From: an uncultured Pelagibacteraceae bacterium
Lineage (GTDB): Bacteria > Pseudomonadota > Alphaproteobacteria > Pelagibacterales > Pelagibacteraceae
Direction: 5' to 3'
DNA: 64,000 nucleotides
Assembly (NCBI GenBank): GCA_902616675.1
Contig: CACMTV010000001.1
Location: 242,094 to 306,093, forward strand
Position numbers and translations under genes: made by a program. Positions 45,572 to 55,332 of this stretch are shown in pieces (within the stretch, counting starts at the first letter, position 1; each line of letters begins with the position of its first letter). The notes under the pieces are model-generated. The model worked only from the letters and a program-made list of their open reading frames with translations, ran no database searches and had not been told where the DNA came from.

Positions 45572-46582
45572 ATGAGTAAATTGTTAAAATGTTTGGTTAA
45601 TAAAGATAACTCTTGCGTGCCTGTTTGGTTTATGAGACAAGCAGGGAGATACTTGCCGGAATTTAGAGAATTAAGATCCCAAAATAAAAATTTTTTAGAA
45701 CTATGTTTTAATAGCAAATTAACTACCGAAATAACCTTACAACCTTTAAAAAGATTTAACCTTGATGCTGCAATTATTTTCTCAGATATTTTAGTAATTC
45801 CCCATGCGCTTAAGCAAACAATTGAATTTAGAGAAATTGGAGGACCATGCTGCACGAATCTTGATATAAATAAACTATTGAATACTGAAAACAAAGATTT
45901 TTTAACAACATTAGATCCTATTTATAAAGCCATCAAACAAACAAAAAAATTAATAAAAAAAAGCAAATCTCTTATAGGTTTTGTTGGAGCACCTTGGACA
46001 CTAATAATTTATTTGTACAATTTAAAAAAAAATAAGAATTTAAGTAACAAAATAATAATTAGTAATAAAAAAGAAATAAAAACAGTATTAAAAAAATTAG
46101 AAGAAGTTTTAAAACTTCATATAATGCAACAAAAAAAGGCAGGAGTTGAAGTAGTGCAAATATTCGATTCTTGGGCAGGACTTATAAAAGAAGACGATCT
46201 AGAGGAATATTGCTTCACACCAAATAAAAATTTAGTAAACTTTTGTCGAGAAATTGCAATTCCTTCAATTTGCTTCCCTAAAGGATTAAAAAGTAATTAT
46301 AAAAAGTTTGTTGAGAAAGTCAAGCCTGACGCAATTAACATCGATCAAGAAGTTGATCCTATGTGGGCAAAAACAAATCTTTCAAATGTGTGTATTCAAG
46401 GTGGTATGGATCCAAAACTTCTTTTGGGAAGTGAGAAAAAAGTATTGGAAGAAACAGAGAGGTACTTAGAAATTTTCAAGAATAATCTCTACATATTTAA
46501 TCTTGGTCATGGTATCCTTCCAGAAACAAACCCTAATATTGTAAAAAAAATTGTAGATAAGGTGAACCTAATTACAAAATGA
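45572..46582 (+). CDS. hemE: Uroporphyrinogen decarboxylase
   Basis: Converts uroporphyrinogen III to coproporphyrinogen III. 336 residues: PVWFMRQAGRYLPEFRELR with the substrate-binding Arg pair, FSDILVIPHALKQ with the essential Asp, GFVGAPWTLIIYL, and NLGHGILPETNP. It is the first gene of the rightward hemE-hemH-hemJ-rho group beside the presumed origin. The stop overlaps hemH by four bases. Confidence 0.96.
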   Translation: MSKLLKCLVNKDNSCVPVWFMRQAGRYLPEFRELRSQNKNFLELCFNSKLTTEITLQPLKRFNLDAAIIFSDILVIPHALKQTIEFREIGGPCCTNLDINKLLNTENKDFLTTLDPIYKAIKQTKKLIKKSKSLIGFVGAPWTLIIYLYNLKKNKNLSNKIIISNKKEIKTVLKKLEEVLKLHIMQQKKAGVEVVQIFDSWAGLIKEDDLEEYCFTPNKNLVNFCREIAIPSICFPKGLKSNYKKFVEKVKPDAINIDQEVDPMWAKTNLSNVCIQGGMDPKLLLGSEKKVLEETERYLEIFKNNLYIFNLGHGILPETNPNIVKKIVDKVNLITK

Positions 46583-47571
46583 ACACAGATCACCCAAAAA
46601 TAAATTTCGGTAAAACAGGAGTTCTCCTAGTTAATTTGGGAACACCAGACTCTACTAAATGGCTAGATATAAGAAAATATCTAAAAGAATTTCTATCTGA
46701 TAAAAGAGTTATAGAGGTTAATCCTTTTCTTTGGCAAATAATTCTCAATCTTTTTATCTTAAATTTTAGACCATCAAAAACTGCAAAAGCTTATAAAGAG
46801 ATATGGATGAAAAAAGAGGATATGTCACCATTAAGATATTATACAATTATGCAAACAAAAAAATTAATGGACAGAATTAGTAATAGTGACTTAATAGTAG
46901 ATTATGCTATGCGTTATGGAAATCCGAGTATAAAAAATAAAGTAAATAAACTTCATGATGCTGGTTGTGAAAGGTTAGTTGTTTTACCACTTTACCCTCA
47001 ATATGCTGCAGCTACAACTGCCACTGTTTGTGACGAAGTATACAGAGTTTTAATGGGAATGAGATGGCAGCCCAGTTTACAGATAATACCTCATTATGAA
47101 TCTGAGCCACTTTATATTAACGCACTTTCAAATAGCTTAAATCTAAAAATAAAAGAATTGAATTGGAAACCTGATTTAGTGGTTGCTTCATATCATGGCA
47201 TTCCCCAAAAATATTTTGATAAAGGAGATCCTTATCATTGCTACTGTCACAAGACTACCAGGCTTCTCACAGAAAATTTTAAAGACACTGAAATAAAAAC
47301 CACTTTTCAATCTAGGTTCGGCCCCGAAGCATGGCTAAAACCTTATACAGATAAAACTTTAGAGGAATTACCAAAACAAGGAAAAAAAAACATTCTCGTA
47401 ATATGTCCTGGTTTCTCTTCTGATTGTGTCGAAACACTTGAAGAAATTTCTATTCAAGGAAAAGAAAGCTTTTTAAAGTCAGGAGGAAAAAATTTTGATG
47501 TCGTTCCTTGCTTAAATGATAATGATGATCACATAAATCTACTGGAAAAATTAATCAAAAGAGTTTTATAG
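46579..47571 (+). CDS. hemH: Ferrochelatase
   Basis: Inserts Fe2+ into protoporphyrin IX to make protoheme at the inner membrane. 330 residues: GVLLVNLGTPDSTKWLDIRKYLKEFLSD, SYHGIPQKYFDKGDPYHCYCHKT with the catalytic His, and the late VICPGFSSDCVETLEEI. The C-terminal 2Fe-2S cluster of animal enzymes is absent, as in most bacteria. It is immediately followed by hemJ. Confidence 0.97.
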   Translation: MNTDHPKINFGKTGVLLVNLGTPDSTKWLDIRKYLKEFLSDKRVIEVNPFLWQIILNLFILNFRPSKTAKAYKEIWMKKEDMSPLRYYTIMQTKKLMDRISNSDLIVDYAMRYGNPSIKNKVNKLHDAGCERLVVLPLYPQYAAATTATVCDEVYRVLMGMRWQPSLQIIPHYESEPLYINALSNSLNLKIKELNWKPDLVVASYHGIPQKYFDKGDPYHCYCHKTTRLLTENFKDTEIKTTFQSRFGPEAWLKPYTDKTLEELPKQGKKNILVICPGFSSDCVETLEEISIQGKESFLKSGGKNFDVVPCLNDNDDHINLLEKLIKRVL

Positions 47572-48006
47572 ATGAATGCATATTTAACTTTTAAAGCACT
47601 CCATTTAATAGCAGTAATTTCTTGGATGGCAGGGTTACTTTATCTGCCCAGAATTTTCGTGTATCACGCAGAAACAGTAGAAAATAGAAGTCAATCAGAA
47701 ACTTTTAAACTCATGGAAAAAAGATTATATTTTTACATTATGAACCCAGCAATGATTTTGTCTTGGGTTTTTGGGATTCTCCTCATTCACTCTCAAGGCA
47801 TTTTGAGTCTCGCTTTATTATGGATGAAAATCAAAATTGGATTAGTTATAGTCTTAACCGGTTATCATTTCTATTTACTTGCTATTTTAAGAGATTTCCA
47901 GATTGACAATAATTCTAAAAGTTCAAGATTTTTTAGGATAATCAATGAAGTGCCTACATTATTGCTCATTATCATCATTTTTGTTGTAGTTTTTAAACCA
48001 TTATAA
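47572..48006 (+). CDS. hemJ: Protoporphyrinogen IX oxidase HemJ
   Basis: An oxygen-independent protoporphyrinogen oxidase of the UPF0093/HemJ family. 144 residues, four membrane segments, with the conserved His in ALHLIAVISWMAGLLYLPRIFVYH and the LMEKRLYFYIMNPAMI segment. It directly follows hemH (next base), so the last two steps of heme synthesis are made together. No HemG/HemY is seen in the window. Confidence 0.94.
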   Translation: MNAYLTFKALHLIAVISWMAGLLYLPRIFVYHAETVENRSQSETFKLMEKRLYFYIMNPAMILSWVFGILLIHSQGILSLALLWMKIKIGLVIVLTGYHFYLLAILRDFQIDNNSKSSRFFRIINEVPTLLLIIIIFVVVFKPL

Positions 48007-48068
48007 CACTTGAAATTTTATCAAAAAGACTTATATTTAAATAGCTTACCTCAAATTCAACCAATCAA

Positions 48069-49340
48069 ATGAACTTACAAGAATTAAAAAAACAAAGTCC
48101 AGCAGATTTAATATCTCAGGCAGAAAAACTTGGAATTGAAAACCCAAGCACATTAAGAAAACAAGAAATTCTTTTTGCCATATTAAAAAAATTAGCCGAA
48201 AAAAATGAACAAATTAGTGCCACAGGAGTGCTCGAGGTTCTACAAGATGGCTTTGGTTTTTTGAGAGCGATCGAGTCGAATTATTTGCCTGGTCCAGATG
48301 ATATTTATGTTAGCCCAAGTCAGATTAGAAGATTTGGATTAAGAACAGGCGACACTGTAGAAGGAGAAGTGAGGGCTCCTAAAGATGCAGAAAGATATTT
48401 CGCATTGTTAAAAGTAAATAAAATTAATTTTGACGAACCGGAAAAAGGTAGAAATAAAATAGCTTTTGACAACCTTACCCCGCTATACCCAAACAAAAGA
48501 ATTAAATTGGAAGTTGAAACCACAAAGATAGAAAAGAAACCAGATAATACAGCTAGACTGATTGACCTTGTTAGCCCAATTGGTAAAGGACAAAGGTCTC
48601 TAATAGTTTCTCCTCCTAGAGCTGGAAAAACTATTATTCTACAGAATATTGCTCAATCTATTACTGCTAATCATCCAGAAATATATTTAATGGTTCTATT
48701 AATAGATGAAAGACCAGAAGAGGTTACAGATATGCAAAGATCTGTAAAAGGTGAGGTCGTATCTTCTACTTTTGATGAACCTGCTTCTAGGCACGTTGCA
48801 GTGGCTGAAATGGTCATAGAAAAAGCTAAAAGACTCGTAGAGCATAAGAAAGATGTAGTTATTTTATTAGATTCTATTACTAGGCTGGGTAGAGCTTATA
48901 ATGCTGTTGTGCCAAGCTCAGGCAAGGTTTTAACTGGCGGTGTAGATGCTAACGCTCTACAAAGACCAAAAAGATTTTTTGGTGCCGCAAGAAACGTAGA
49001 GCAAGGTGGGTCACTCACAATTATTTCAACAGCTTTAATAGATACAGGAAGTAGAATGGATGAGGTGATATTTGAAGAGTTTAAAGGCACCGGGAATTCA
49101 GAATTAATACTGGACAGAAAAGTCGCAGATAAAAGAATTTATCCAGCTTTAGATGTTACAAGATCAGGAACTAGAAGAGAAGAACTTCTATTTGCAAAAG
49201 ATGATTTGTCAAAAATGAATGTTTTAAGGAGAATAATTAGCCCTATGGGCACGATGGACGGTATAGAATTTTTAATATCAAAAATTAAAGACACAAAAAA
49301 TAATTCAGATTTTTTCAACTCTATGAATAAGTCAAACTAA
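48069..49340 (+). CDS. rho: Transcription termination factor Rho
   Basis: A hexameric RNA helicase that ends transcription. 423 residues: an N-terminal RNA-binding domain ([22 protein letters not shown], then the cold-shock-like region [15 protein letters not shown]), Walker [17 protein letters not shown] and the secondary-site loop near [23 protein letters not shown]. In many Alphaproteobacteria rho is followed by mnmE-mnmG-rsmG-parA-parB; here that block is about 20 kb away on the other side of the presumed origin. A weak hairpin follows the stop. Confidence 0.97.
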   Translation: MNLQELKKQSPADLISQAEKLGIENPSTLRKQEILFAILKKLAEKNEQISATGVLEVLQDGFGFLRAIESNYLPGPDDIYVSPSQIRRFGLRTGDTVEGEVRAPKDAERYFALLKVNKINFDEPEKGRNKIAFDNLTPLYPNKRIKLEVETTKIEKKPDNTARLIDLVSPIGKGQRSLIVSPPRAGKTIILQNIAQSITANHPEIYLMVLLIDERPEEVTDMQRSVKGEVVSSTFDEPASRHVAVAEMVIEKAKRLVEHKKDVVILLDSITRLGRAYNAVVPSSGKVLTGGVDANALQRPKRFFGAARNVEQGGSLTIISTALIDTGSRMDEVIFEEFKGTGNSELILDRKVADKRIYPALDVTRSGTRREELLFAKDDLSKMNVLRRIISPMGTMDGIEFLISKIKDTKNNSDFFNSMNKSN

Positions 49341-49350
49341 ACTTAGTTTG
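49333..49350 (+). terminator. Weak hairpin after rho
   Basis: CAAACTAA and TTAGTTTG form an eight-base inverted repeat separated by two bases, beginning inside the last rho codons and followed by a T-rich tract. It could act as a weak intrinsic terminator. Its AT-rich stem makes this uncertain. Confidence 0.35.
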
Positions 49351-49382
49351 TAATTTTATTTGTTTTCTTATAAAATATTTAA

Positions 49383-49799
49383 ATGTTAGACAAATTTAAT
49401 AACGCATTTTATTTAATTATATATTTAGCTCATTTTATTATAGTGGGTAGCTACGCTTACCAACTAGTTTTTGACACCAAAAAATTTCTAAAAAACAGAG
49501 GTGTCGATAAAACTGCAACTTTAATAACGAGGTTTGCGGGTTCTTTTATGGTAGGAATAGTTTTAATGGCAATTTATATCGCATTTATCAGATCTGGAGG
49601 TTTAGATGCCACTTGGGCTTTCTTTAATTTAGTTTTTATAATTAATGTCTCCATTTTAATAATAAATTTTTATTCTTTAAGAATCGACAAGACAGGTTTA
49701 ACTAAAAAAACAAAAGATGATGGAATATATGCGCCATTAATTTTAGTAATTATGAGCGCTATTCTTTGTTACGGATTGGCTGAAAAAATATACGTTTAA
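49383..49799 (+). CDS. Four-segment membrane protein, unknown function
   Basis: 138 residues. Hydrophobic segments at about 7-27, 49-68, 76-97 and 116-135 predict a four-helix inner-membrane protein; charged loops (KKFLKNRGVDKTATL, RIDKTGLTKKTKDD) separate them. No recognised domain. It sits after rho with 42 bases between and runs convergently with the Lon-substrate-domain gene, whose end is one base away. Codon use matches its neighbours. I cannot assign a function. Confidence 0.7.
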   Translation: MLDKFNNAFYLIIYLAHFIIVGSYAYQLVFDTKKFLKNRGVDKTATLITRFAGSFMVGIVLMAIYIAFIRSGGLDATWAFFNLVFIINVSILIINFYSLRIDKTGLTKKTKDDGIYAPLILVIMSAILCYGLAEKIYV

Positions 49800-49800
49800 T

Positions 49801-50430
49801 CTATTGTATTGTTTCTTTATCTGAAGAGTTTTCGTATGAATAAAACTTAATTATATCTAACAAAGTATTTGTCTTTTCATACAAACTTATAGTTTCAAGA
49901 AGTTTTTGTTTTTCTTCGTTTGAAATAGGCGCTATCATTGAAAGGGTATTTATTTTTTGCGCCTCATCCAGTTTTTCGAATTCTTTCCAATTGATCATAA
50001 GCCCGTTCTTCTCAAAAAACTTTTTTACCTTTTCCATAAAGTTTAATTTATCGTAAGTAACAGCCATTTTCTCATTATCGAGAACATCTTTGTAAAATTT
50101 TTTATAATCCACTTCAAATTCCCTGTATTTTTTCTTATTCGTAACTTCCTTTGTAATTTCGAACCTAGTAAGTCCAGTCAAGTTTATAAGAACTCTGCCA
50201 TCAGATGTTTCTTGATAATCACTTATCTTACCAAGACAGCCAACCTTATATACCAAGCTATTTTCTTTTTTTGATTGAACCATGCCCATTAGTTTATTAT
50301 TCCTAAAAGAGTCATTCACCAACTCAAGGTATCTTTCCTCAAAAATGTTTAATGGTAAATTTGTTTTAGGAAAATAAATCACCCCATTTAATGGAAAAAT
50401 TGGTATTTGCTTAGGAAATTTTTTGTCCAT
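49801..50430 (-). CDS. Lon substrate-binding (LON) domain protein
   Basis: 209 residues of the stand-alone LON N-terminal domain family: IPIFPLNGVIYFPKTNLPLNIFEERYLELVNDSF, then VGCLGKISDYQETSDGRVLINLTGLTRFEI. It has neither the AAA+ nor the serine-protease part of Lon, so it is presumed to bind protein or to be a regulator. Alphaproteobacteria commonly carry this single-domain gene. The gap to tRNA-Gly upstream is about 185 bases. Confidence 0.9.
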   Translation of the reverse strand: MDKKFPKQIPIFPLNGVIYFPKTNLPLNIFEERYLELVNDSFRNNKLMGMVQSKKENSLVYKVGCLGKISDYQETSDGRVLINLTGLTRFEITKEVTNKKKYREFEVDYKKFYKDVLDNEKMAVTYDKLNFMEKVKKFFEKNGLMINWKEFEKLDEAQKINTLSMIAPISNEEKQKLLETISLYEKTNTLLDIIKFYSYENSSDKETIQ

Positions 50431-50575
50431 ATTTAATTATAAGATTAATAATTAAGTGATGTCAATTTGTAATAATCAACGTTGTATAAGCTTCAAAATT
50501 GCTCTGTTTCAGTAAGTCAGTTACTTTATTTAATAAGAAAATTTGTAGCAGATAAAAATAATCAAAGAGTATCTG

Positions 50576-50604
50576 TTTACGTAAACGATTAAATTAATTA
50601 TACT
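50576..50604 (+). promoter_or_regulatory. Promoter of tRNA-Gly with overlapping palindrome
   Basis: TTTACG, 17 bases, then TATACT form a good sigma-70-type promoter ending 11 bases before the mature tRNA 5' end. The -35 lies in a perfect 12-base palindrome, GTTTACGTAAAC (50575-50586). The spacing and the position relative to the tRNA are directly visible. Confidence 0.7.
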
Positions 50605-50615
50605 ATTTATTAATT

Positions 50616-50690
50616 GCGGGCATAGCTCAGTGGTAGAGCGTCTCGTTGCCAACGAGAAGGTCGAGGGTTCAAGTCCCTTTGCCCGCTCCA
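50616..50690 (+). tRNA. tRNA-Gly (GCC)
   Basis: A 75-base cloverleaf including encoded CCA. The acceptor is GCGGGCA with TGCCCGC, the D stem GCTC/GAGC, the anticodon stem TCTCG/CGAGA with loop TTGCCAA and anticodon GCC, and the T arm GAGGG-TTCAAGT-CCCTT with one G-T wobble. The discriminator is T before CCA. It is a single tRNA gene, not in a cluster. It is preceded by its own promoter and followed by the pterin dehydratase gene. Confidence 0.97.
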
Positions 50691-50731
50691 AATAAAATTG
50701 GTATGTTACTTACAAATATTAAAGATTAAAC

Positions 50732-51067
50732 ATGGAAGATTTGGCAGATAAAAAATGTATACCTTGCGAGGGTGGTATCCCTGCGTTTGATATTAAAGAA
50801 ATACATAAATATTTAAAAAAAATAGATGGATGGGATGTATTAGAAGATAAAGGAAAAAACTATTACATTGAAAAAAACTTTAAATTTAATAACTATTTAG
50901 AAAGTGAAAAATTTGTTCTTAGTGTCGGCAAAATTGCAGAGATAGAGGGCCATCATCCTGATATTACTTTTGGCTGGGGCTATGCTAAAATTAAAATTTC
51001 TACACACGCTATTAACGGTTTGGCTGAGAGTGACTTCGTGCTAGCAGCTAAAATTGATAAAATTTAA
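50732..51067 (+). CDS. Pterin-4a-carbinolamine dehydratase
   Basis: 111 residues of the PCD/DCoH family, which regenerates tetrahydrobiopterin cofactor or acts in pterin (possibly molybdopterin or folate) metabolism. The active-site histidine cluster is GHHPDITFGWGYAKIKISTHAINGLAESD. Bacterial genomes without phenylalanine hydroxylase also carry it, so the physiological partner is uncertain; no such hydroxylase is in the window. Converges on purH, ending at the adjacent base. Confidence 0.92.
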   Translation: MEDLADKKCIPCEGGIPAFDIKEIHKYLKKIDGWDVLEDKGKNYYIEKNFKFNNYLESEKFVLSVGKIAEIEGHHPDITFGWGYAKIKISTHAINGLAESDFVLAAKIDKI

Positions 51068-52615
51068 CTAATGGTTAAAATGTCTTATCCCTGTAAATAG
51101 CATTTTGATTTTAGCTTTATTTGCGGTATCTATTACTTCTTTATCTCTTATTGATCCCCCTGGTTGGACAATAGTTTTCACTCCAGCATTTATTAAAGTT
51201 TTGATTCCATCTGCAAAAGGAAAAAAAGCATCTGATGCAGCTATAGAATTGAGAAGAAGCTTAGGCTGAAATTTTCTAGCTTTTTGAGTAGCTATTTTAC
51301 AACTGTCTAATCTATTTTGCTGTCCAGCACCAATACCAATTGTTGAACTATCCTTTACAATTACTATTGCGTTAGATTTTACATATTTACATATTCTAAA
51401 AGCAAATTCTATGTCTTTTAGTTCCTTTCTAGACGGTTTATTTTTTGTTACACACTTCAATTTTTTTCTATGAAAAACTAAATTATCTTTTTGTTGTAAA
51501 AGAAAAGCGCTATCAAAAAATTTACTTGTTGTTTTAGACTCATACTCAAATTTTGAAATATCAATCACTCTCATATTCTTCTTTTTTTTAAATATCCTTA
51601 AAGCTTTTTTTTCGAAACCTTTTGCTAAAATTACTTCAAAAAAAGTTTTATTTATTTCCTTAGCAATTTTGTTATTTATCCTATAATTACAGGCTACTAT
51701 TCCTCCAAATGCACTTATGGGATCACTTGCTTGAGCTTTTAAAAAAGATTTAAACGCAGACTTATTGGAGGATACTCCACATGGATTAGCGTGTTTAATA
51801 ATTACTGTAGACGGAGAACTTGAATTAGAAAATAATATATCTAGTCCAGCAAATACATCATTGTAATTGTTATAACTTAATTCTTTACCACTTAATTGTT
51901 TCAAATTTATATCATCATTTTTAATGCTGTTGATATAGATTGAACTTTTTTGGTGAGGGTTTTCGCCGTACCTTAATTCATTAATTTTTTTCCCAAAAAA
52001 AGTTTTTCTTTCTGGAAATTCTAGACCGATATCTCTGTTAAACCACTCTGAAACAATAGCATCATAATAGGCTGTTAAGCTAAAAGCTTTGCTAGCCATT
52101 TTCTTTCTAAAATTGTAAGTTGTTTTTCCATTAAATTTATTTAATTCTTTTATTAATATTGAATAATCTTGTTTATCAGTAATAATTGTTACATCTTCAG
52201 CGTTCTTAGCAGCCGCCCTAACCATACTAGGACCCCCTATATCAATATTCTCAATAATCTTTCTTTTGTTCGATGTTTTTTTTATTACAGTTTCAAATGG
52301 ATAGAAATTAACGATTACCAAATCAATTGGTTCAATTTTTTTTTCTTGCATTTGCTTCCTGTGTATTTTTTTATTCCTTTTAAATAGAATTCCAGAATGA
52401 ATTTTTGGGTGTAAAGTTTTTACTCTTCCATCTAGCATCTCTTCAAATCCAGTATATTCTGAAACTTCTTTGCATTGAAAACCTAGCTTTTTTATTTTTT
52501 TATATGTCCCTCCAGAGCTAATAATTTTTACTTTATTTTTTTTTAAAACCTTTAAAATATCACTGAGGTTTTCTTTATCATAGACTGATATTAGAGCGTT
52601 TTTAATTTTACCCAT
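51068..52615 (-). CDS. purH: Bifunctional AICAR transformylase/IMP cyclohydrolase
   Basis: The last two steps of IMP synthesis. 515 residues: MGS-like cyclohydrolase at about 1-195 (KIISSGGTYKKIKKLGF, MLDGRVKTLHPKIHSGIL) and the transformylase at about 200-515 (LRYGENPHQKSSIY, KHANPCGVS with the catalytic Lys-His, DAFFPFADG). Its AICAR substrate is also a by-product of HisF in the histidine genes of this window. The heparinase-family gene precedes it with a one-base gap, an order common in Alphaproteobacteria. Confidence 0.97.
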   Translation of the reverse strand: MGKIKNALISVYDKENLSDILKVLKKNKVKIISSGGTYKKIKKLGFQCKEVSEYTGFEEMLDGRVKTLHPKIHSGILFKRNKKIHRKQMQEKKIEPIDLVIVNFYPFETVIKKTSNKRKIIENIDIGGPSMVRAAAKNAEDVTIITDKQDYSILIKELNKFNGKTTYNFRKKMASKAFSLTAYYDAIVSEWFNRDIGLEFPERKTFFGKKINELRYGENPHQKSSIYINSIKNDDINLKQLSGKELSYNNYNDVFAGLDILFSNSSSPSTVIIKHANPCGVSSNKSAFKSFLKAQASDPISAFGGIVACNYRINNKIAKEINKTFFEVILAKGFEKKALRIFKKKKNMRVIDISKFEYESKTTSKFFDSAFLLQQKDNLVFHRKKLKCVTKNKPSRKELKDIEFAFRICKYVKSNAIVIVKDSSTIGIGAGQQNRLDSCKIATQKARKFQPKLLLNSIAASDAFFPFADGIKTLINAGVKTIVQPGGSIRDKEVIDTANKAKIKMLFTGIRHFNH

Positions 52616-52616
52616 C

Positions 52617-54263
52617 TTATATTTTTTTCATTATTTCCCAATTAATGGTTTTTTCATCATCATTCATTATTCCTGAAATTAATATACAATAATTATCTAG
52701 CACTTTCTGACCTCCAAAAAAAATACTTTTTTCAATTTTTAAGCTTTTTTCATTTGTAGAAAACATCAAAGCTTTGTTTTTATTTATTTGAATAAGCAAG
52801 GTATTACCACCAATAGTCTGAACAGCTGTAATACCTGGATAAAGATGAAAACGTATATCATACTTAATTTTTGTATCTAATTTTTTTCGTATTAGTTTAT
52901 CTTGTCCAACAATTTTGTTATTGATTTTATCAATACTAAGAGATCTATTATGAATGCAGCCAAAATTTTTGAGGTATGCGTTATGGCCAGCCTCTACTTG
53001 GACTTTATTTGAGTCGTTTTTATGTTCTAAGTTTAAAATCTTAAAGTCTCTTTTAATTAAAAACCCATAGGCCTTGTTCATCATTTTACTTGTCTCAAAT
53101 CCCACAATGGAAGTATCATTTAAACATAATGCTGATTGCGAAGATGTAAACCGACTTAAAAATCTTGCCTTATTTGATATATTTATTCCAAATCCAGAAT
53201 TTGTAATTATTTTTTGATCATCAAAAAAATATTCAAAAGATAAAGGACCAGATTGGTAACAAGATGAATAATTTTTCATTGGAGGATCACCTGCTTCAAA
53301 ATAAATAACATCTTTCTTATTTTTAATAATATGAATGTTTCCTGAATTAATTTTTGGTTTTTTAATTTTAATTTTGAAATGATTTATAAAATCATAAAAA
53401 TTAGTTAAATCGTTCTCAACAGAACCATTAAATAAAGGCAATGAATTAGTTGGGGTAGTAATCTGTTTCAAACATTCTAAATTTTTTTCAAGCATTTTTT
53501 CCAAAGTTTCCGGAACATATTTTTGAGCATCTTTTATAACTTCTTTTATTAGTAAAAAATATTTTGTATAATTTAGTAAATCGTTTGGACTTCTTGTTAA
53601 GGGAAAACCTTTTTCATCAAAAAATGTTGCGATTATTTTTTCTAGCTCATTTAGACTATACTCATAATTTTCCTCGTACTCTTTAAAAACCAATCCTGAT
53701 AAAATTAATGTAGCTATTACCTCAATTTTTTTTTGGTGATCTATCTCGTATTTAAAATTTTTTCTTAAATGATTTGTTTGAATGATAATTGACTCAATAA
53801 AATTTCTTTTAAAAGCAAAATTTGAATTTTTCAAAATTATATCTGCATTTAAAATCCAACTCATTATTCTTTTACTTATAATACTTGTCTCCCACACCAT
53901 TGATTTGTATTTAAGATTATTTTGGTTCCACAAAGATATAATTTTTCTGAGAGTAGAAGCATCATCTTTTCGGTCAATTGAACTTAACCACAGAAAATTG
54001 TGAAGATTCCTACTTTCTTTTTTTGAATAACTTTTACTCCAGAAACTATTAGGATCGAGATCATTAATTTGAAAAGCAAACTTTCTATAATTAGAAAAAA
54101 AAGACATTAAAAACGGATTAGGAAAAAAAAAGAATTGATTTGGAACTTTAGAAATTAAAGATTTTTTGTAGAGTCCTGTTGTAAAATAAATTCTTTTAAA
54201 AAATTTTATTAAATTTATTTTAACTGCCAGAATATAATAATAAGCAGTTTTAAAACTGATCAT
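52617..54263 (-). CDS. Heparinase II/III-family protein
   Basis: 548 residues: an alpha/alpha toroid N-terminal part and a C-terminal beta-sandwich (about 320-548) with GPLSFEYFFDDQKIITNSGFG and RFLSRFTSSQSALCLNDTS, the Hepar_II_III signature. Family members are polysaccharide lyases, but the alphaproteobacterial purH-linked type has no demonstrated substrate. No signal peptide is visible; the N-terminus has one weak hydrophobic stretch. It sits between rpe and purH with gaps of 1-2 bases. A cytoplasmic or envelope polysaccharide role is possible. Confidence 0.82.
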   Translation of the reverse strand: MISFKTAYYYILAVKINLIKFFKRIYFTTGLYKKSLISKVPNQFFFFPNPFLMSFFSNYRKFAFQINDLDPNSFWSKSYSKKESRNLHNFLWLSSIDRKDDASTLRKIISLWNQNNLKYKSMVWETSIISKRIMSWILNADIILKNSNFAFKRNFIESIIIQTNHLRKNFKYEIDHQKKIEVIATLILSGLVFKEYEENYEYSLNELEKIIATFFDEKGFPLTRSPNDLLNYTKYFLLIKEVIKDAQKYVPETLEKMLEKNLECLKQITTPTNSLPLFNGSVENDLTNFYDFINHFKIKIKKPKINSGNIHIIKNKKDVIYFEAGDPPMKNYSSCYQSGPLSFEYFFDDQKIITNSGFGINISNKARFLSRFTSSQSALCLNDTSIVGFETSKMMNKAYGFLIKRDFKILNLEHKNDSNKVQVEAGHNAYLKNFGCIHNRSLSIDKINNKIVGQDKLIRKKLDTKIKYDIRFHLYPGITAVQTIGGNTLLIQINKNKALMFSTNEKSLKIEKSIFFGGQKVLDNYCILISGIMNDDEKTINWEIMKKI

Positions 54264-54265
54264 TT

Positions 54266-54928
54266 TTAATTCGATCTTAATAAGCTAATGTTTTTTTTTA
54301 AATCCCCATTATTCTGTTTGAAAATAGTTGAACCAGAAACTAAAACATTTGCGCCAGCATTAATTGCAGCTTTACAATTTTCAAAGTTGATTCCACCATC
54401 AATTTCGAGTTCTATGTTCAAATTTTTTTCAGTAATTATCTCTTTAAGTTTTTTTAGTTTTGTTAATACATCTGGTATAAATTTTTGACCTGCAAATCCT
54501 GGTTCTACACTCATTATCAATATTAAATCTATTCTTTCTAAATACTTTTCAATAAGATTAATTTTTGATTTTGGTTTTAGAGATATTCCAACTTTTTTAT
54601 TAAATTTTTTTATTAAATTAATTGTTTCTTCTATATTTGGGGTTGCCTCGGGATGAAACGTAATTATATCTGCACCTGCATCTGCAAAGTCCTTAATGTA
54701 CTTATCTACTGGTTCAATCATTAAATGAACATCAAAAGTTTTTTTAGTTACAGGTCTAAGTTTTTTTATAATTTCTGGTCCAATAGTAATATTAGGAACA
54801 AAGTGTCCGTCCATTACATCTACGTGTATATAATCAGCCCCTGCTTTGTCTAATGAGATTATTTCCTCACCTAGTTTACTAAAATCAGCTGATAAAATTG
54901 AAGGCGAAATCTTTATATTAGATGACAT
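54266..54928 (-). CDS. rpe: Ribulose-phosphate 3-epimerase
   Basis: Interconverts ribulose 5-phosphate and xylulose 5-phosphate in the pentose phosphate pathway. A (beta-alpha)8 barrel of 220 residues: ISPSILSADFSKLGEEI, YIHVDVMDGHFVPNITIGPEII with the catalytic Asp and metal-binding His, MSVEPGFAGQKFIPD and LEIDGGIN. Full length and typical. Confidence 0.97.
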   Translation of the reverse strand: MSSNIKISPSILSADFSKLGEEIISLDKAGADYIHVDVMDGHFVPNITIGPEIIKKLRPVTKKTFDVHLMIEPVDKYIKDFADAGADIITFHPEATPNIEETINLIKKFNKKVGISLKPKSKINLIEKYLERIDLILIMSVEPGFAGQKFIPDVLTKLKKLKEIITEKNLNIELEIDGGINFENCKAAINAGANVLVSGSTIFKQNNGDLKKNISLLRSN

Positions 54929-54969
54929 ATGTTTTATTTATATTTTATATAATAATCTTGTCAAAAAAA

Positions 54970-55311
54970 TTATTTGTCCGGGCTAAATAATCTGTATAGT
55001 TCTCTTGAGAATTCGTGGTCTATTGGAAAAGATAACATTCCCATAGACCCATAACCTAATAACCATGGCATTAAATAAAATCTTATTAAATAGAAATAAA
55101 ATGCAACATATAATGGAACAATCGGTCTTGCTAAAAATTCAGGCGTAACTTTATCAAAAATTTTCAGTACTGGATTTGTGAATTTGACAAAAATTTTCAT
55201 GAAAAAAAAGTTCGAGTCCTCTCTTTGGAAGATATTCATAGCTGCTCTTCCAATTAGAGTGTACATCACTATTCCTAAAATATAATCTAAAACGTAAACC
55301 CAAATTGGCAT
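54970..55311 (-). CDS. Small membrane protein, YggT-like
   Basis: 113 residues with hydrophobic segments at about 4-22 and 63-90. The stretch KFTNPVLKIFDKVTPEFLARPIVPLYVAF resembles the DP(I/V)LxP(I/L)RxxxP loop of YggT-family proteins, but the match is weak. It lies between rpe and the symporter terminator, with its own minus-strand orientation. I would treat the family name as a hint only. Confidence 0.6.
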   Translation of the reverse strand: MPIWVYVLDYILGIVMYTLIGRAAMNIFQREDSNFFFMKIFVKFTNPVLKIFDKVTPEFLARPIVPLYVAFYFYLIRFYLMPWLLGYGSMGMLSFPIDHEFSRELYRLFSPDK

Positions 55312-55332
55312 GACCTACATTATCATTATTGA

